NCBI GenBank assembly: GCA_002350845.1
Contig: DEFL01000028.1
Location: 1 to 58,423 of the forward strand
Source of the DNA: Christensenella sp. UBA2853
GTDB taxonomy: Bacteria; Bacillota; Clostridia; Christensenellales; Aristaeellaceae
Reading direction: 5' to 3'
DNA: 58,423 bases
Shown in pieces: positions 48,801-58,095 of this stretch. A program made the position numbers and the translations under genes. Within the stretch, counting starts at the first letter, position 1, and the number at the start of each line of letters is the position of its first letter. The notes below the pieces were generated by a model that did not search any database, had not been told where the DNA came from, and saw only the letters and a list, made by a program, of their open reading frames with translations.

Positions 48801-50118
48801 CATCCAGACGGATCAGGTGCTGCATCCACTCGGTGTAGGGATGCGCCTGGGCAAAGCGGGTCTTCAGAGCCCTGCTTTCCTGAAGCTCGCCCGTGTGCAG
48901 ATCGGCTTCCAGCACATCGCCGGACTTCAGTTTCCACCTGCGGATGATATGGGCGTTTTCCTCAAACAGCACACCGGCCTCAGAGGAAAGGATGAGCCGC
49001 TGGTCATCGGTCATGGCACAGCGCAGCGGACGCAGACCGTTGCGGTCAAGCGAAGCACACACTCTGTCTCCGTCAGAGTAAAGGATGGCAGCGGGACCGT
49101 CCCAGGGCTCCATCATGGAAGCATAGTACCGGTACAGGTCACGCCACGGCGTTGTCTCCGGGGATCCCTGCCAGGGCTCGGGCAGGAGAATCATGCCGGT
49201 GAGCGGCAGCGGGAACCCATTCATATAGAGAAATTCCATGGCATTATCCAGCATCTGGCTGTCGCTGCCGCCTTCCTGCACGACAGGAAGCACCCGGCGC
49301 ATATCTTCGCCCATAACCGGGGAGCGCATGGTTTCCTCGCGCGCTTTCATTCGGTCATGATTGCCGCGAATGGTATTGATTTCACCGTTGTGCAGCAGCA
49401 TTCTCTGGGGATGCGCCTTGCTCCAGGAAGGGAAGGTGTTGGTGGAAAAACGGGAGTGGACCATGGCCATGCGGCTGACATACCGCACATCCTGAAGATC
49501 ATCATAGAACGCACGCAGCTGTGTGACGAGCATCATGCCCTTGTAGACGATCGTCCGGGAGGAGAGGGAACAGATATAGGTATCGGTATCCTGTTTTTCA
49601 AAGATCCGGCGCAGCAGATACAGACGGCGGTCGAACGCTTCGCCTGCAGGGGTATCCGATGGGCGCCGGACAAAGCACTGCCGGATGCGGGGCATGGTGC
49701 GGCGCGCCCCGGCGCCGAGAAGTGCCGGGTGGCAGGGCACATCCCGCCATCCGATGACCGGCAGCTGCTCCGCTCCGGCGAGCTGTTCAAAGATCCGGCA
49801 GATATTCCGGACACCGACTTCATCTTCGGGCAGGAAGAACATGCCGACACCGTAATCTCCCGGACTGCCCAGGATAAGGCCCTCTTCCGTGGCCCATGAT
49901 GAAAAAAGGGCGTGGGGCAGATTGGTCATAATGCCCACGCCGTCACCGGTTGTGCCCAGGGCATCGCTGCCTGCGCGGTGAGCCAGGCGCTCGACAATGG
50001 AAAGCGCCTGGTCAACCGTGCGATGGGTGGCTTTTCCGGTCAGGTCGACGATCGCGCCGACCCCGCAACTTTCATGTTCCAGTTCCTGATGATAAAGGGG
50101 ATACTGTCGGTCCACCAT
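45802..50118 (-). CDS. gltB: Glutamate synthase large subunit
   Basis: A 1438-aa enzyme (slightly shorter than the usual 1500 aa) that makes two glutamates from glutamine and 2-oxoglutarate. The catalytic Cys is in HESCGVGAIVDLTG after a short propeptide; MVHSRFSTNTFPSW and RMLLHNGEINTIRGN belong to the glutaminase domain. The FMN domain has AKITVKLVSSTGVGTIASGV and the 3Fe-4S cluster CRMMRVCHLGTCPFG near residue 1106, followed by the GXGXG domain with YLGKGLSGGTIAV. It starts at ATG 50118, two bases after the ANTAR regulator stop, so it is in one operon with it and gltD. Confidence 0.97.
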   Translation of the reverse strand: MVDRQYPLYHQELEHESCGVGAIVDLTGKATHRTVDQALSIVERLAHRAGSDALGTTGDGVGIMTNLPHALFSSWATEEGLILGSPGDYGVGMFFLPEDEVGVRNICRIFEQLAGAEQLPVIGWRDVPCHPALLGAGARRTMPRIRQCFVRRPSDTPAGEAFDRRLYLLRRIFEKQDTDTYICSLSSRTIVYKGMMLVTQLRAFYDDLQDVRYVSRMAMVHSRFSTNTFPSWSKAHPQRMLLHNGEINTIRGNHDRMKAREETMRSPVMGEDMRRVLPVVQEGGSDSQMLDNAMEFLYMNGFPLPLTGMILLPEPWQGSPETTPWRDLYRYYASMMEPWDGPAAILYSDGDRVCASLDRNGLRPLRCAMTDDQRLILSSEAGVLFEENAHIIRRWKLKSGDVLEADLHTGELQESRALKTRFAQAHPYTEWMQHLIRLDDLPGETVTPAPPDDDVRLQLCRAFGYTWEDLHNVLLPMARNGSEPIVSMGADEPLAALSRTHPPLSDYFKQRFAQVTNPPIDALREEMKTDCSIYIGDDGNLLSDGPDNCTVLELTSPVLTEEELARIRNLRHPAFQVRTISLLYGKEKSLAQALSTFFSACDAACREGVNILILSDRGVDPSHLAIPSLLAVSALEQHLIHIKKRTAVSVILESGEPREVHQLALLIGYGARAVNPYLAHDCVRSLCAIGEIEKSASDAVRAYNAALTAGVLKIASKMGVSTLQAYQSAQLFEVIGLDAKMVERYFTNTPYSLGGTDLNRVEADSRFHHEAAFRLPVTGLPAVGVHKLRTGEGAQEHLYAPEAIHLLQQAVWNDSRDLFERYADRVEQEGPRTIRSMLDFRYEACHEIPLEEVESEASIATRFRTGAMSYGSISQEAHECMARAMNHLGGRSNSGEGGELPSRYRTDLNSAIKQVASGRFGVTREYLLSAQEIQIKMAQGAKPGEGGHLPGAKVTESVAKTRCSTPGISLISPPPHHDIYSIEDLAELIYDLQCANDQAKITVKLVSSTGVGTIASGVAKAGAGGILISGGEGGTGAAPMSSVHHAGLPWEIGLAEAHQVLCRNRLRQKVTLETDGKLMTGHDVMVALLLGAEQFGFATAPLITMGCRMMRVCHLGTCPFGIATQNPELRARFRGKPEYVERFMLFIAGQMRRIMARLGARTVDELVGRSDLLRMKQDAALDLSDLIGFSRNTHFQPDARHDFHLAERTDVRLFQDHVHLTTTDRAFGTMLRGSRSVQAQGCGGQSFGAFLPEGQQITLYGVANDYLGKGLSGGTIAVCPPVDSVWREEDTLIGNVALYGATSGYALIAGMAGERFAVRNSGAWAVVEGVGDHGCEYMTGGRVCVLGPVGDNFAAGMSGGIAWVLDEQSTLNSHLNTGHVQIVPVAPAQAGELRRLLIMHEKATGSRKAREILANFEAWLPSFRAVISEEYMTFLKGV

Positions 50119-50120
50119 GA

Positions 50121-50657
50121 TTATTCCTCCGGATCGGCGGATGCTTTGAGAATCTGCGCTGCATAATCCGCCATTTTGATGCCGCTGCGCATGGCATGCT
50201 GCTGCATGATCCTGTGTGCCTGCGGCTCTGTCAGCCCGTTTCGGCGCATGAGGATCTCCTTGGCCTCTTTGACAAGCTTCTGCTCCTGGCTGGAACGCTT
50301 GGGCAGCTGCATCTGATGCAGCTGGCTGAGCATGTTGACGGCGCCGATGAGCGCCTGGCCTGTGGTCGGTAGCACCAGACGGAAGATGTCCGTGCTTTCA
50401 CAGGCGTCCAGGACAGGAGGCTTTCCAACCAGCAGGATCTGGATGCGATCCCCGTAATCCCACTGCAGCTCTTCCGGCTTACAGTCGGGAAGGGGGCCTG
50501 AGAAAATCACAATGCCGTCTTCACATTCATTGATGGTTCTTCTCAGACTGCTTCCGCTTTCACACAGCCGGAATACACTGAAGCCGGAGGAGACGAGGAG
50601 TCCCCTGAGCTGTGAGCGGACCTGCTCTGATGCACTTGCGATGATGATGCGTGCCAT
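50121..50657 (-). CDS. ANTAR-domain response regulator (RNA-binding antiterminator)
   Basis: A 178-aa protein from ATG 50657 after AAAGAGGTG. The N-terminal half is receiver-like (RIIIASASEQVRSQLRGLLV), but the acidic phospho-acceptor is not obvious: the strand where D is expected reads DGIVIFSGPLPDCKP. The C-terminal ANTAR domain is clear: EQKLVKEAKEILMRRNGLTE, PQAHRIMQQHAMRSGIKMAD. ANTAR proteins bind paired RNA hairpins and prevent termination. Its place between glnA and gltB, plus a terminator-like hairpin in the glnA leader, suggests it adjusts nitrogen assimilation. Confidence 0.88.
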   Translation of the reverse strand: MARIIIASASEQVRSQLRGLLVSSGFSVFRLCESGSSLRRTINECEDGIVIFSGPLPDCKPEELQWDYGDRIQILLVGKPPVLDACESTDIFRLVLPTTGQALIGAVNMLSQLHQMQLPKRSSQEQKLVKEAKEILMRRNGLTEPQAHRIMQQHAMRSGIKMADYAAQILKASADPEE

Positions 50658-50740
50658 CCGGCTTCACCTCTTTCCGATTGCCAGACATGCTGGCATGATT
50701 CATGCCGAAGGACGGCGGAGGGCGTGATGGTGTCAGCAGA

Positions 50741-52072
<1,332 letters not shown>

Positions 52073-52087
52073 GAAAAGGCCTCCTTC

Positions 52088-52134
52088 AAAAAAATAAAAA
52101 GACAGGGGAATCAGACCCACCTGACTCCCTTGTC
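52088..52134 (-). terminator. Attenuator-like terminator in the glnA leader
   Basis: On the minus strand a stem (GGGAGTCAG with CTGATTCCC, one G-U pair, extended by GACAA/TTGTC-type pairing) closes a 6-nt loop GTGGGT and is followed by a T-rich tract. It lies between the glnA promoter and its ribosome site, where it could stop transcription unless antiterminated. The loop has G at the fourth position, as ANTAR-type hexaloops do, but G rather than A at the first. Confidence 0.7.
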
Positions 52135-52145
52135 GTGTTGCTGGC

Positions 52146-52174
52146 ATCTTAACACAGGGAAAAACGGGTGTCAA
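52146..52174 (-). promoter_or_regulatory. glnA promoter
   Basis: Minus strand: TTGACA (52169-52174), 17-bp spacer, TAAGAT (52146-52151). The predicted RNA start is near 52140, giving a leader of about 68 nt before the glnA start, most of it taken by the terminator-like hairpin. Confidence 0.8.
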
Positions 52175-52243
52175 TAGGATCCATTGTATTCTCAATGTTT
52201 TTGAAAGTCGGGCAGAGAAATTGTTTTTTGAATGTTCAGGTGG

Positions 52244-52273
52244 TTGACAATCCCGGACTTGCGGTAATACAAT
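52244..52273 (+). promoter_or_regulatory. asnB promoter
   Basis: TTGACA (52244-52249), 18-bp spacer, TACAAT (52268-52273). The T-box leader begins a few bases downstream. Divergent from the glnA promoter, with 69 bp between the two -35 boxes. Confidence 0.75.
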
Positions 52274-52289
52274 TCGAACCAATTTCACA

Positions 52290-52563
52290 GACAAAGCGTT
52301 GAGGAAGAAAAGTACTCCGGATTCAGGACCTTTCAGAGAGCGGACGACGATGGGAATGCCGCAGGACAGACCGGAGGAAGAACCCTTCTAAGCCCGAACA
52401 GAACACCGGCAGACCGGCCAGTAAGGGAGGCGGGAAACGGCCCGTTACAGCCGCGGGGACTTGATAGAGTCCGGGAGAGAAGTAAATCAGGTGGCACCAC
52501 GGAGAGGCGGCCTTCGTCCTGAAATATCAGAGCGAAAGCCGACCCTTTACGGAGGTGCCACTT
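52290..52563 (+). ncRNA. T-box riboswitch (Asn specifier), probably acting on translation
   Basis: The leader has the T-box plan: AAGTA plus CTCCGG pairing with CCGGAG (stem I base), the apical CAGAGAGCGG ... GGGAATGCCGC block, and GGTGGCACCACGG as the T-box sequence at 52490-52502. Directly after CCGGAG the specifier loop reads GAAGAACCC, so the specifier is most likely AAC (Asn, 52381-52383). GTGGCACC (52491-52498) is the exact complement of GGTGCCAC (52554-52561), which contains the asnB ribosome site. This argues for sequestration of translation initiation: uncharged tRNA-Asn binding would free the site and raise AsnB. Confidence 0.85.
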
Positions 52564-54144
52564 ATGTGTTCCATTTTCGGCGTAACCAGCAAATCCATCG
52601 ATCGGGAATTACTCATAACCTGCTTTGACCGCACGCTCTCGCGCGGACCGGACATGAGCCGGTTCGAGGAGATTCCCTGCGGATATCTGGGCTTTCACCG
52701 CCTGGCGATCATGGGCCTGGACGAGCGCGGCATGCAGCCTTTTCACCTCGATGAGGATGTAGTTGTCTGCAACGGCGAGCTGTACGGTTTTCGTCCGCTC
52801 CGGGACAGACTGCTGAGCAAATATGAGCTGCAGAGCCAGTCGGACTGTGAAATTCTGCTCCCGCTGTACCATGAGTACGGCGTGGAAATGTTCAAGACGC
52901 TGGACGCAGAGTTTGCGCTGATTCTATGGGATGACGCGCAGGGAAAACTGATTGCCGCGCGCGACCCGATCGGGATCCGGCCCCTGTATTACGGCCGTCT
53001 GTCCGACGGCGAATGGGCCTTTGCCAGTGAGCCGAAGAACCTGTTGGGCCTGTGCGAAACCATTCTTCCGTTCCCGCCGGGACACTACTGGATGGACGGC
53101 GAGTTCATTCAGTATGCAGACCCGGCCTATGTCGGCTATTTCACGATGAAAACCGAGGAAGAAGTCTGTGCCAAGCTGCGTCGTCTGCTGATGGACGGCG
53201 TGCAAAAGCGGCTGGATGCGGATGCGCCGGTCGGTTTTCTGCTCTCAGGCGGCCTGGATTCTTCCCTGGTGTGCGCGATTGCCCGGAAGATGCTCGGACA
53301 TCCGATCCGTACGTTTGCCATCGGGATGGATGTGGATGCCATCGACCTGAAGTATGCGCGCATGGTGGCCGATTATATCGGCAGCGAGCACACGGAAGTG
53401 ATCATCTCGGAAAATGACGTGCTGGAAGCGCTGCCGAAAGTTGTGGAACTGCTGGGAACCTGGGATATTACGACCATCCGGGCATCCATCGGGATGTATC
53501 TGGTGTGCAGATGGATTCATGAAAACACCGATGTCCGCGTCCTGCTCACCGGAGAAATATCGGACGAACTGTTCGGGTATAAATATACCGACTTTGCACC
53601 GTCCGCTGCTGACTTTCAGGAAGAAGCAGAAAAGCGGATCCGTGAACTGCATGTCTATGACGTGCTGCGTGCAGACCGGTGCATTTCTGTCAACAGTCTG
53701 GAGGCCAGAGTGCCGTTCGGCGACCTGAAGTTTGTGCGCTATGCAATGAGCATTGATCCCGACCTGAAGATGAATCATCACAACATGGGGAAATATCTGA
53801 TTCGAAAAGCCTTTGCGGATGACCATATTCTGCCCGATGAGATTCTCTGGCGGCAGAAGGCAGCTTTCTCCGATGCGGTGGGGCACAGCATGGTCAATGA
53901 TCTGAAGGAGCTCGCTTCAAGAACCTATACGGACGAGGAGTTTATGGACCGGGCACAGCGGTTTGATTACTGCCGTCCATTCACGAAGGAAAGCCTCATG
54001 TACCGGGAACTGTTTGAACAGTATTATCCCGGACAGGCCCGGATGATACCTGATTTCTGGATGCCCAATAAAACATGGCCGGGATGCAATGTGGATGATC
54101 CATCAGCACGCGTGCTGGCAAACTACGGGGACAGTGGAAAGTAA
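52564..54144 (+). CDS. asnB: Asparagine synthetase (glutamine-hydrolysing)
   Basis: A 526-aa enzyme making asparagine from aspartate and glutamine. The start is ATG 52564 so that Cys2 (MCSIFGVTS) becomes the N-terminal nucleophile of the class II glutaminase domain; GTG 52555 would bury it and is rejected. Glutaminase residues: GFHRLAIMGLDERG, VVCNGELYGF, DCEILLPLYHEYG, AARDPIGIRPLYYG. The synthetase domain has the PP-loop GFLLSGGLDSSLVCAIA near residue 227 and GEISDELFGYKY. Length is typical. An Asn T-box leader controls it. The GMP synthase gene follows by 12 bp. Confidence 0.96.
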   Translation: MCSIFGVTSKSIDRELLITCFDRTLSRGPDMSRFEEIPCGYLGFHRLAIMGLDERGMQPFHLDEDVVVCNGELYGFRPLRDRLLSKYELQSQSDCEILLPLYHEYGVEMFKTLDAEFALILWDDAQGKLIAARDPIGIRPLYYGRLSDGEWAFASEPKNLLGLCETILPFPPGHYWMDGEFIQYADPAYVGYFTMKTEEEVCAKLRRLLMDGVQKRLDADAPVGFLLSGGLDSSLVCAIARKMLGHPIRTFAIGMDVDAIDLKYARMVADYIGSEHTEVIISENDVLEALPKVVELLGTWDITTIRASIGMYLVCRWIHENTDVRVLLTGEISDELFGYKYTDFAPSAADFQEEAEKRIRELHVYDVLRADRCISVNSLEARVPFGDLKFVRYAMSIDPDLKMNHHNMGKYLIRKAFADDHILPDEILWRQKAAFSDAVGHSMVNDLKELASRTYTDEEFMDRAQRFDYCRPFTKESLMYRELFEQYYPGQARMIPDFWMPNKTWPGCNVDDPSARVLANYGDSGK

Positions 54145-54156
54145 GAAGGAGGTACT

Positions 54157-55704
54157 TTGAAGGTGGAAAAACAGAAGATCCTGATTCTGGACTTCGGAGG
54201 ACAGTACACGCAGCTCATTGCCCGGCGTGTAAGAGAAAACAACGTGTATTCGGAAGTGGTGCCGTGGAGCATCTCTGCACAGGAGATTGCGGCACACCAT
54301 CCGACAGGCATTATCCTCTCCGGCGGTCCTTCCAGTGTCTGCGACCCGGATGCGCCGCACTGCGATCCCGCGGTCTATACGCAGGGAGTGCCGGTTCTGG
54401 GCATCTGCTACGGGATGCAGCTGACCTGTCAGATGCTGGGCGGTCAGGTTGAGCGTGCCTCTGAGCGGGAATATGGCCGGGTGACCGTCCGAATGACGGA
54501 CCGGACAGGAATTCTGGAAGGCATGAAACCCGAATCCTCCTGCTGGATGAGCCATACATGGCAGTGCAGCGTGTGCCCGGAAGGTTTCCATGCGATCGCA
54601 CAAACGGATAACTGTGCTATTGCAGCCATGGCCTGTGTCGAGAGACAAATCTACGGCGTGCAGTTTCATCCGGAAGTGACGCACACGGAAGAGGGCAGGC
54701 AGCTGATCCACAATTTCCTCTACAACATTTGCCACTGTGACGGCAGCTGGACCATGGCTGCTTTTGCGGAAACAGCGATCAGACAGATCCGGGATGCCGT
54801 AGGGGAGGACGGAACTGTTCTTCTTGCGCTTTCGGGCGGTGTGGATTCGTCTGTGGCAGCCGCGCTGATCTACCGGGCGATTGGGAAGCGCCTGACCTGC
54901 GTTTATGTGGATCACGGCCTTCTGCGCAAGGGAGAAAGTGAGCAGGTCTGTCATGTGTTCAGTCAGCTGTTTCCGGTGCGTTTTGTCCGCGCGGATGCGG
55001 CTGAACGCTTTTTCAGGGATCTGAAAGGTGTTTCAGAGCCAGAGGAAAAGCGGCATATTATCGGGCGCGACTTTATTGAAGTGTTCAGGGATGAGGCGGC
55101 AAGACTGGGGAAAATGGACTATTTTGCCCAGGGCACGATTTATCCGGATGTCATTGAAAGCGGTCAGGGCACCAATGCGGCTGTGATCAAGAGCCACCAT
55201 AATGTCGGTGGACTTCCCAAGGAGCTTGGGTTTACCGAACTGATCGAGCCCCTGCGCATGCTCTTCAAGGATGAAGTCCGTGCTCTGGGTGAAACGCTCG
55301 GCCTTCCCAGAGAACTCGTATGGCGGCAGCCGTTCCCGGGGCCCGGTCTTGCGATCCGTGTGATCGGGGAAGTCACCCCGGAAAAAGTGCAGATTGTTCG
55401 AGAAAGTGATGCAATTTTCCGGGAGGAAATCGCAAAAGCAGGACTTGAAGGAAAGGTCAATCAGTACTTCACGGTTCTGACTGGTGTACACAGTGTGGGT
55501 GTGATGGGGGACGAGCGGACCTATGATTACACCATTGCGCTGCGTGCAGTGACGACTGATGACTTTATGACTGCAGACTGGGCAAGACTGCCCTATGACC
55601 TTATTTCTGCTGTGTCTGCACGAATTGTCAACGAAGTCGCTCATGCGAGTAGGGTTGTTCTCGATGTGACAACAAAACCTCCGGCGTCCATTGAGTGGGA
55701 ATAA
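54157..55704 (+). CDS. guaA: GMP synthase (glutamine-hydrolysing)
   Basis: A 515-aa enzyme converting XMP to GMP with glutamine. The class I glutaminase has Cys84 in GICYGMQLTC and His/Glu in VQFHPEVTHTEEG. The ATP-pyrophosphatase has LALSGGVDSSVAAAL near residue 226, and the dimerisation domain includes RQPFPGPGLAIRVIGEVTPE. TTG 54157 follows AAGGAGGTAC; GTG 54163 is an alternative. The 3' end (GAGTGGGAATAA) is the sequence commonly used as an attachment site by guaA-targeting islands, and an integrase gene indeed lies downstream. Confidence 0.97.
   Translation: MKVEKQKILILDFGGQYTQLIARRVRENNVYSEVVPWSISAQEIAAHHPTGIILSGGPSSVCDPDAPHCDPAVYTQGVPVLGICYGMQLTCQMLGGQVERASEREYGRVTVRMTDRTGILEGMKPESSCWMSHTWQCSVCPEGFHAIAQTDNCAIAAMACVERQIYGVQFHPEVTHTEEGRQLIHNFLYNICHCDGSWTMAAFAETAIRQIRDAVGEDGTVLLALSGGVDSSVAAALIYRAIGKRLTCVYVDHGLLRKGESEQVCHVFSQLFPVRFVRADAAERFFRDLKGVSEPEEKRHIIGRDFIEVFRDEAARLGKMDYFAQGTIYPDVIESGQGTNAAVIKSHHNVGGLPKELGFTELIEPLRMLFKDEVRALGETLGLPRELVWRQPFPGPGLAIRVIGEVTPEKVQIVRESDAIFREEIAKAGLEGKVNQYFTVLTGVHSVGVMGDERTYDYTIALRAVTTDDFMTADWARLPYDLISAVSARIVNEVAHASRVVLDVTTKPPASIEWE
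55693..55704 (+). other. Putative attachment site of the second element in the guaA 3' end
   Basis: GAGTGGGAA followed by the stop codon TAA. From established knowledge, islands inserted at guaA use a short core of this sequence at the gene's 3' end. The partner copy would lie beyond the right edge of the window. Confidence 0.6.
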
Positions 55705-55787
55705 AGGCTAAAATCCTGAAGCCCGCGTAAAATAAGGGTTTCCGGGCGGTCAGGTCCCCGCGTGGCAACAATTTGGCAACAAAAATC

Positions 55788-55863
55788 CATCATTCTGAAA
55801 ATGAGGGCTAACTGATTTTGTGTAGATCAGTTAGCCCTATTTCTATGCATTTTCAGAATGATG
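55788..55863. other. Nested palindrome / terminator between guaA and the XRE gene
   Basis: An outer inverted repeat (CATCATTCTGAAAATG with CATTTTCAGAATGATG) encloses a second perfect stem (AGGGCTAACTGAT with ATCAGTTAGCCCT, loop TTTGTGTAG). The inner stem can end transcription from both sides; the outer one is unusual. Just before it lie direct repeats TGGCAACA (55763 and 55774). Confidence 0.75.
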
Positions 55864-55869
55864 GAGGTG

Positions 55870-56406
55870 TCAGTTATGATCGCTGTCTGGATTCTCCTGG
55901 AGACCGGCAACCAGATCATCCATCAGGCCCTGGGACGGAACTTTCACCCACCGCCGGGTAGTATCGCCATCAGGGAAATTGTAGCGCCACTGGTCATAGG
56001 CTTCCTGGGTGATCTCGCCTTTCCGCAACGCATTGGCTGCTGCCTGCCATTCGTAAAGCATCCGGTGCAGTTCAGCCGCCTGCTGGCTGTCCCGAAGGTT
56101 CACCCGCAGGCAGACGTCGCCCTCGGATTCCTCCACATACATGCCATATCGGTCTTCCAGGGTGAAGAGCGTGTGCATGAGGCCGACGTAGGAATCAATA
56201 TCCGGAACCGAGATGGCATGGGGCGACACACCGAAGATTTGCGCCATCTGTGCTGTCAGATCGGCCTTCGGATTCCGGTCCTCGGATTCATACTGCGCCA
56301 TACGCACATCGGCGGAATTGGCCGGGAAGCCCAGAAGCTGCCCCAAATAACGCTGCGTCATCTTCATACGCTTGCGGAAATGATGAATGCGCTCGCCAGT
56401 GGCCAT
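55870..56406 (-). CDS. XRE-family regulator of the second element
   Basis: A 178-aa protein from ATG 56406 after AAAGGGGAC. Residues 1-65 are an XRE helix-turn-helix (RIHHFRKRMKMTQRYLGQLL, VRMAQYESEDRNPKADLTAQ then MAQIFGVSPHAIS). The C-terminal part is acidic/helical (LFTLEDRYGMYVEES) and ends without a protease-like motif. It is divergent from the xis-int genes and probably represses them. It lies immediately to the right of the guaA junction. Confidence 0.85.
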   Translation of the reverse strand: MATGERIHHFRKRMKMTQRYLGQLLGFPANSADVRMAQYESEDRNPKADLTAQMAQIFGVSPHAISVPDIDSYVGLMHTLFTLEDRYGMYVEESEGDVCLRVNLRDSQQAAELHRMLYEWQAAANALRKGEITQEAYDQWRYNFPDGDTTRRWVKVPSQGLMDDLVAGLQENPDSDHN

Positions 56407-56466
56407 GAGAAAGTCCCCTTTCAATGAGATATGCTTAGTATAACAGATTTGTTTAGGAGAATCAAT

Positions 56467-56706
56467 ATGAAATCGGAAAATTGTGAGATTAAGCGGTATG
56501 GGAGCGCTTTTCTGACCGCACCGGAGGCGGCTCAGCTCCTGCACATCTCAACCTCCCACGCCTATAAGGTCATCCACCGGCTGAATCAGGAACTGAAATC
56601 CCAGGGGTTTTTCACTATTGCCGGACGGATCAGCCGGGATTATCTTCTTCAGCGCACCATGGGAAAAGTACCGGAAAGGGGGCCGCAGCGGGATGGGCGT
56701 CTATAA
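56467..56706 (+). CDS. Excisionase-like helix-turn-helix protein
   Basis: A 79-aa protein from ATG 56467 after TTAGGAGAATCAAT. LTAPEAAQLLHISTSHAYKV is a Xis/helix-turn-helix 17 segment followed by a basic wing (GFFTIAGRISRDYLLQRTMG). It overlaps the integrase start by 14 bp and is probably translated together with it. Such proteins steer excision by bending att DNA. Confidence 0.82.
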   Translation: MKSENCEIKRYGSAFLTAPEAAQLLHISTSHAYKVIHRLNQELKSQGFFTIAGRISRDYLLQRTMGKVPERGPQRDGRL

Positions 56707-57763
56707 AGACAATAAGACAAATACATGGAGGGTGATCTATCGTTACACCGATTGGACGGGAGAGCAGAAGCAGAGTTCCCGGCGGGGTTTTACCAGCAAA
56801 CATGAAGCCCAGGCATGGGAACGGGAGCAAATGAACAAGGTGACAGCGGATCTGGATATGTCTTTCGCCAGCTTCGTGGAGCACTATACCCAGGATCTGA
56901 AGACAAGGCTGAAGGAAAATACCTGGAGCACGAAGGATCATATCATCCGGACGAAATTGATTCCCTACTTCGGCAGGCTGAAAATGTGTGCCATTACGCC
57001 GCAGATCGTCATGACCTGGCAGAATGAGCTGCTGCGGTTCCGGGACAAGGATGGAAAGCCTTACTCTCCGGTCTATCTCCGCACCGTACAGAACCAGCTG
57101 ACCGCTATCTTCAATCACGCCATGAAGTATTACAATCTCCGGGAAAACCCTTGCCGCAAAGCCGGACCGCTTGGAAAGAAGAAGTCCCGGGAAATGTTGT
57201 TCTGGACGAAGGAAGAATACCTCAAATTTGCCGACGCTATGATGGATAAGCCCAAATCCTTCTATGCCTTTGAGCTTCTCTACTGGTGCGGTATGCGGGA
57301 GGGCGAGCTGCTGGCGCTGACGCCATCTGACTTTGACCTGGAGAAGGGCACTGTCACGATCAGCAAATCCTATCAGCGGATACACGGTGAAGACAAGATC
57401 ACCACACCAAAGACCGAAAAGAGTAACCGAACCATCACCATGCCGGATTTCCTGACGGAGGAAGTGGAGGAATACATTGATTCCCTGGATGGGATCGGCA
57501 GGAAGGATCGCATCTTCGCCTTCACAAAGGATTATCTGCACCATGAGATGAACCGCGGGGCAAAGCAGGCCGGCGTTAAGCGCATCAGGATTCACGATAT
57601 CCGGCACAGCGCCATCAGTTTGCTGATCGACATGGGCTTCAGCGCCATCGCTATCGCGGATCGTGTGGGTCATGAAAGTATCGACATCACCTATAACTAT
57701 GCCCATCTCTTTCCCTCCAAGCAGACGGAGATGGCGGCGAGGCTGAATATGGAAAGGGGTTGA
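56693..57763 (+). CDS. Tyrosine site-specific integrase
   Basis: A 356-aa integrase from ATG 56693; the longer frame starts inside the xis gene. N-terminal AP2-like arm domain (GVYKDNKTNTWRVIYRYTDW), SAM-like core-binding domain (SFASFVEHYTQDLKTRLKEN), then the catalytic residues: Arg in YWCGMREGELLAL, His/Arg in HDIRHSAISLL, His in VGHESIDITYN and Tyr in YNYAHLFPS. This is the Tn916/phage type. It probably integrates the second element into the guaA 3' end. Confidence 0.94.
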   Translation: MGVYKDNKTNTWRVIYRYTDWTGEQKQSSRRGFTSKHEAQAWEREQMNKVTADLDMSFASFVEHYTQDLKTRLKENTWSTKDHIIRTKLIPYFGRLKMCAITPQIVMTWQNELLRFRDKDGKPYSPVYLRTVQNQLTAIFNHAMKYYNLRENPCRKAGPLGKKKSREMLFWTKEEYLKFADAMMDKPKSFYAFELLYWCGMREGELLALTPSDFDLEKGTVTISKSYQRIHGEDKITTPKTEKSNRTITMPDFLTEEVEEYIDSLDGIGRKDRIFAFTKDYLHHEMNRGAKQAGVKRIRIHDIRHSAISLLIDMGFSAIAIADRVGHESIDITYNYAHLFPSKQTEMAARLNMERG

Positions 57764-57768
57764 AAGGT

Positions 57769-58095
57769 ATGTCTGCAAAAGCATTGGACGCGCATGGGCG
57801 CTGGCGGAATATCACAGTGGCATTCCGGGTTTCTCCCGAGGAAGACAGCCAGATCGAAACGCTGGTCGGCTTGAGCGGTCTGACAAAACAGGATTACATC
57901 ATGAGCCGTCTGCTGAACCGGGATGTAGTCGTCAAGGGGAATCCCAGGGTATATAAGGCACTGCGGGATACCATGGGAGAAGTGCTGACGGAATTACGGC
58001 GGATTGAAGCCGGAGAAAAAGCTGACCAGGAATTGCTTGCTTTGATCGACACGATTGCCGCCATCATGGGCGGACTGAAGGAGGAAAGAAAATGA
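57769..58095 (+). CDS. Ribbon-helix-helix protein, MobC-like
   Basis: A 108-aa protein from ATG 57769 (GAAAGG site; TTG 57760 is in frame but less likely). NITVAFRVSPEEDSQIETLV, GLSGLTKQDYIMSRLLNRDV form the ribbon-helix-helix fold seen in plasmid MobC/mobilisation accessory proteins; a helical C-terminus follows. It suggests the second element is mobilisable by conjugation. The stop overlaps the TnpV gene start by 4 bp. Confidence 0.72.
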   Translation: MSAKALDAHGRWRNITVAFRVSPEEDSQIETLVGLSGLTKQDYIMSRLLNRDVVVKGNPRVYKALRDTMGEVLTELRRIEAGEKADQELLALIDTIAAIMGGLKEERK

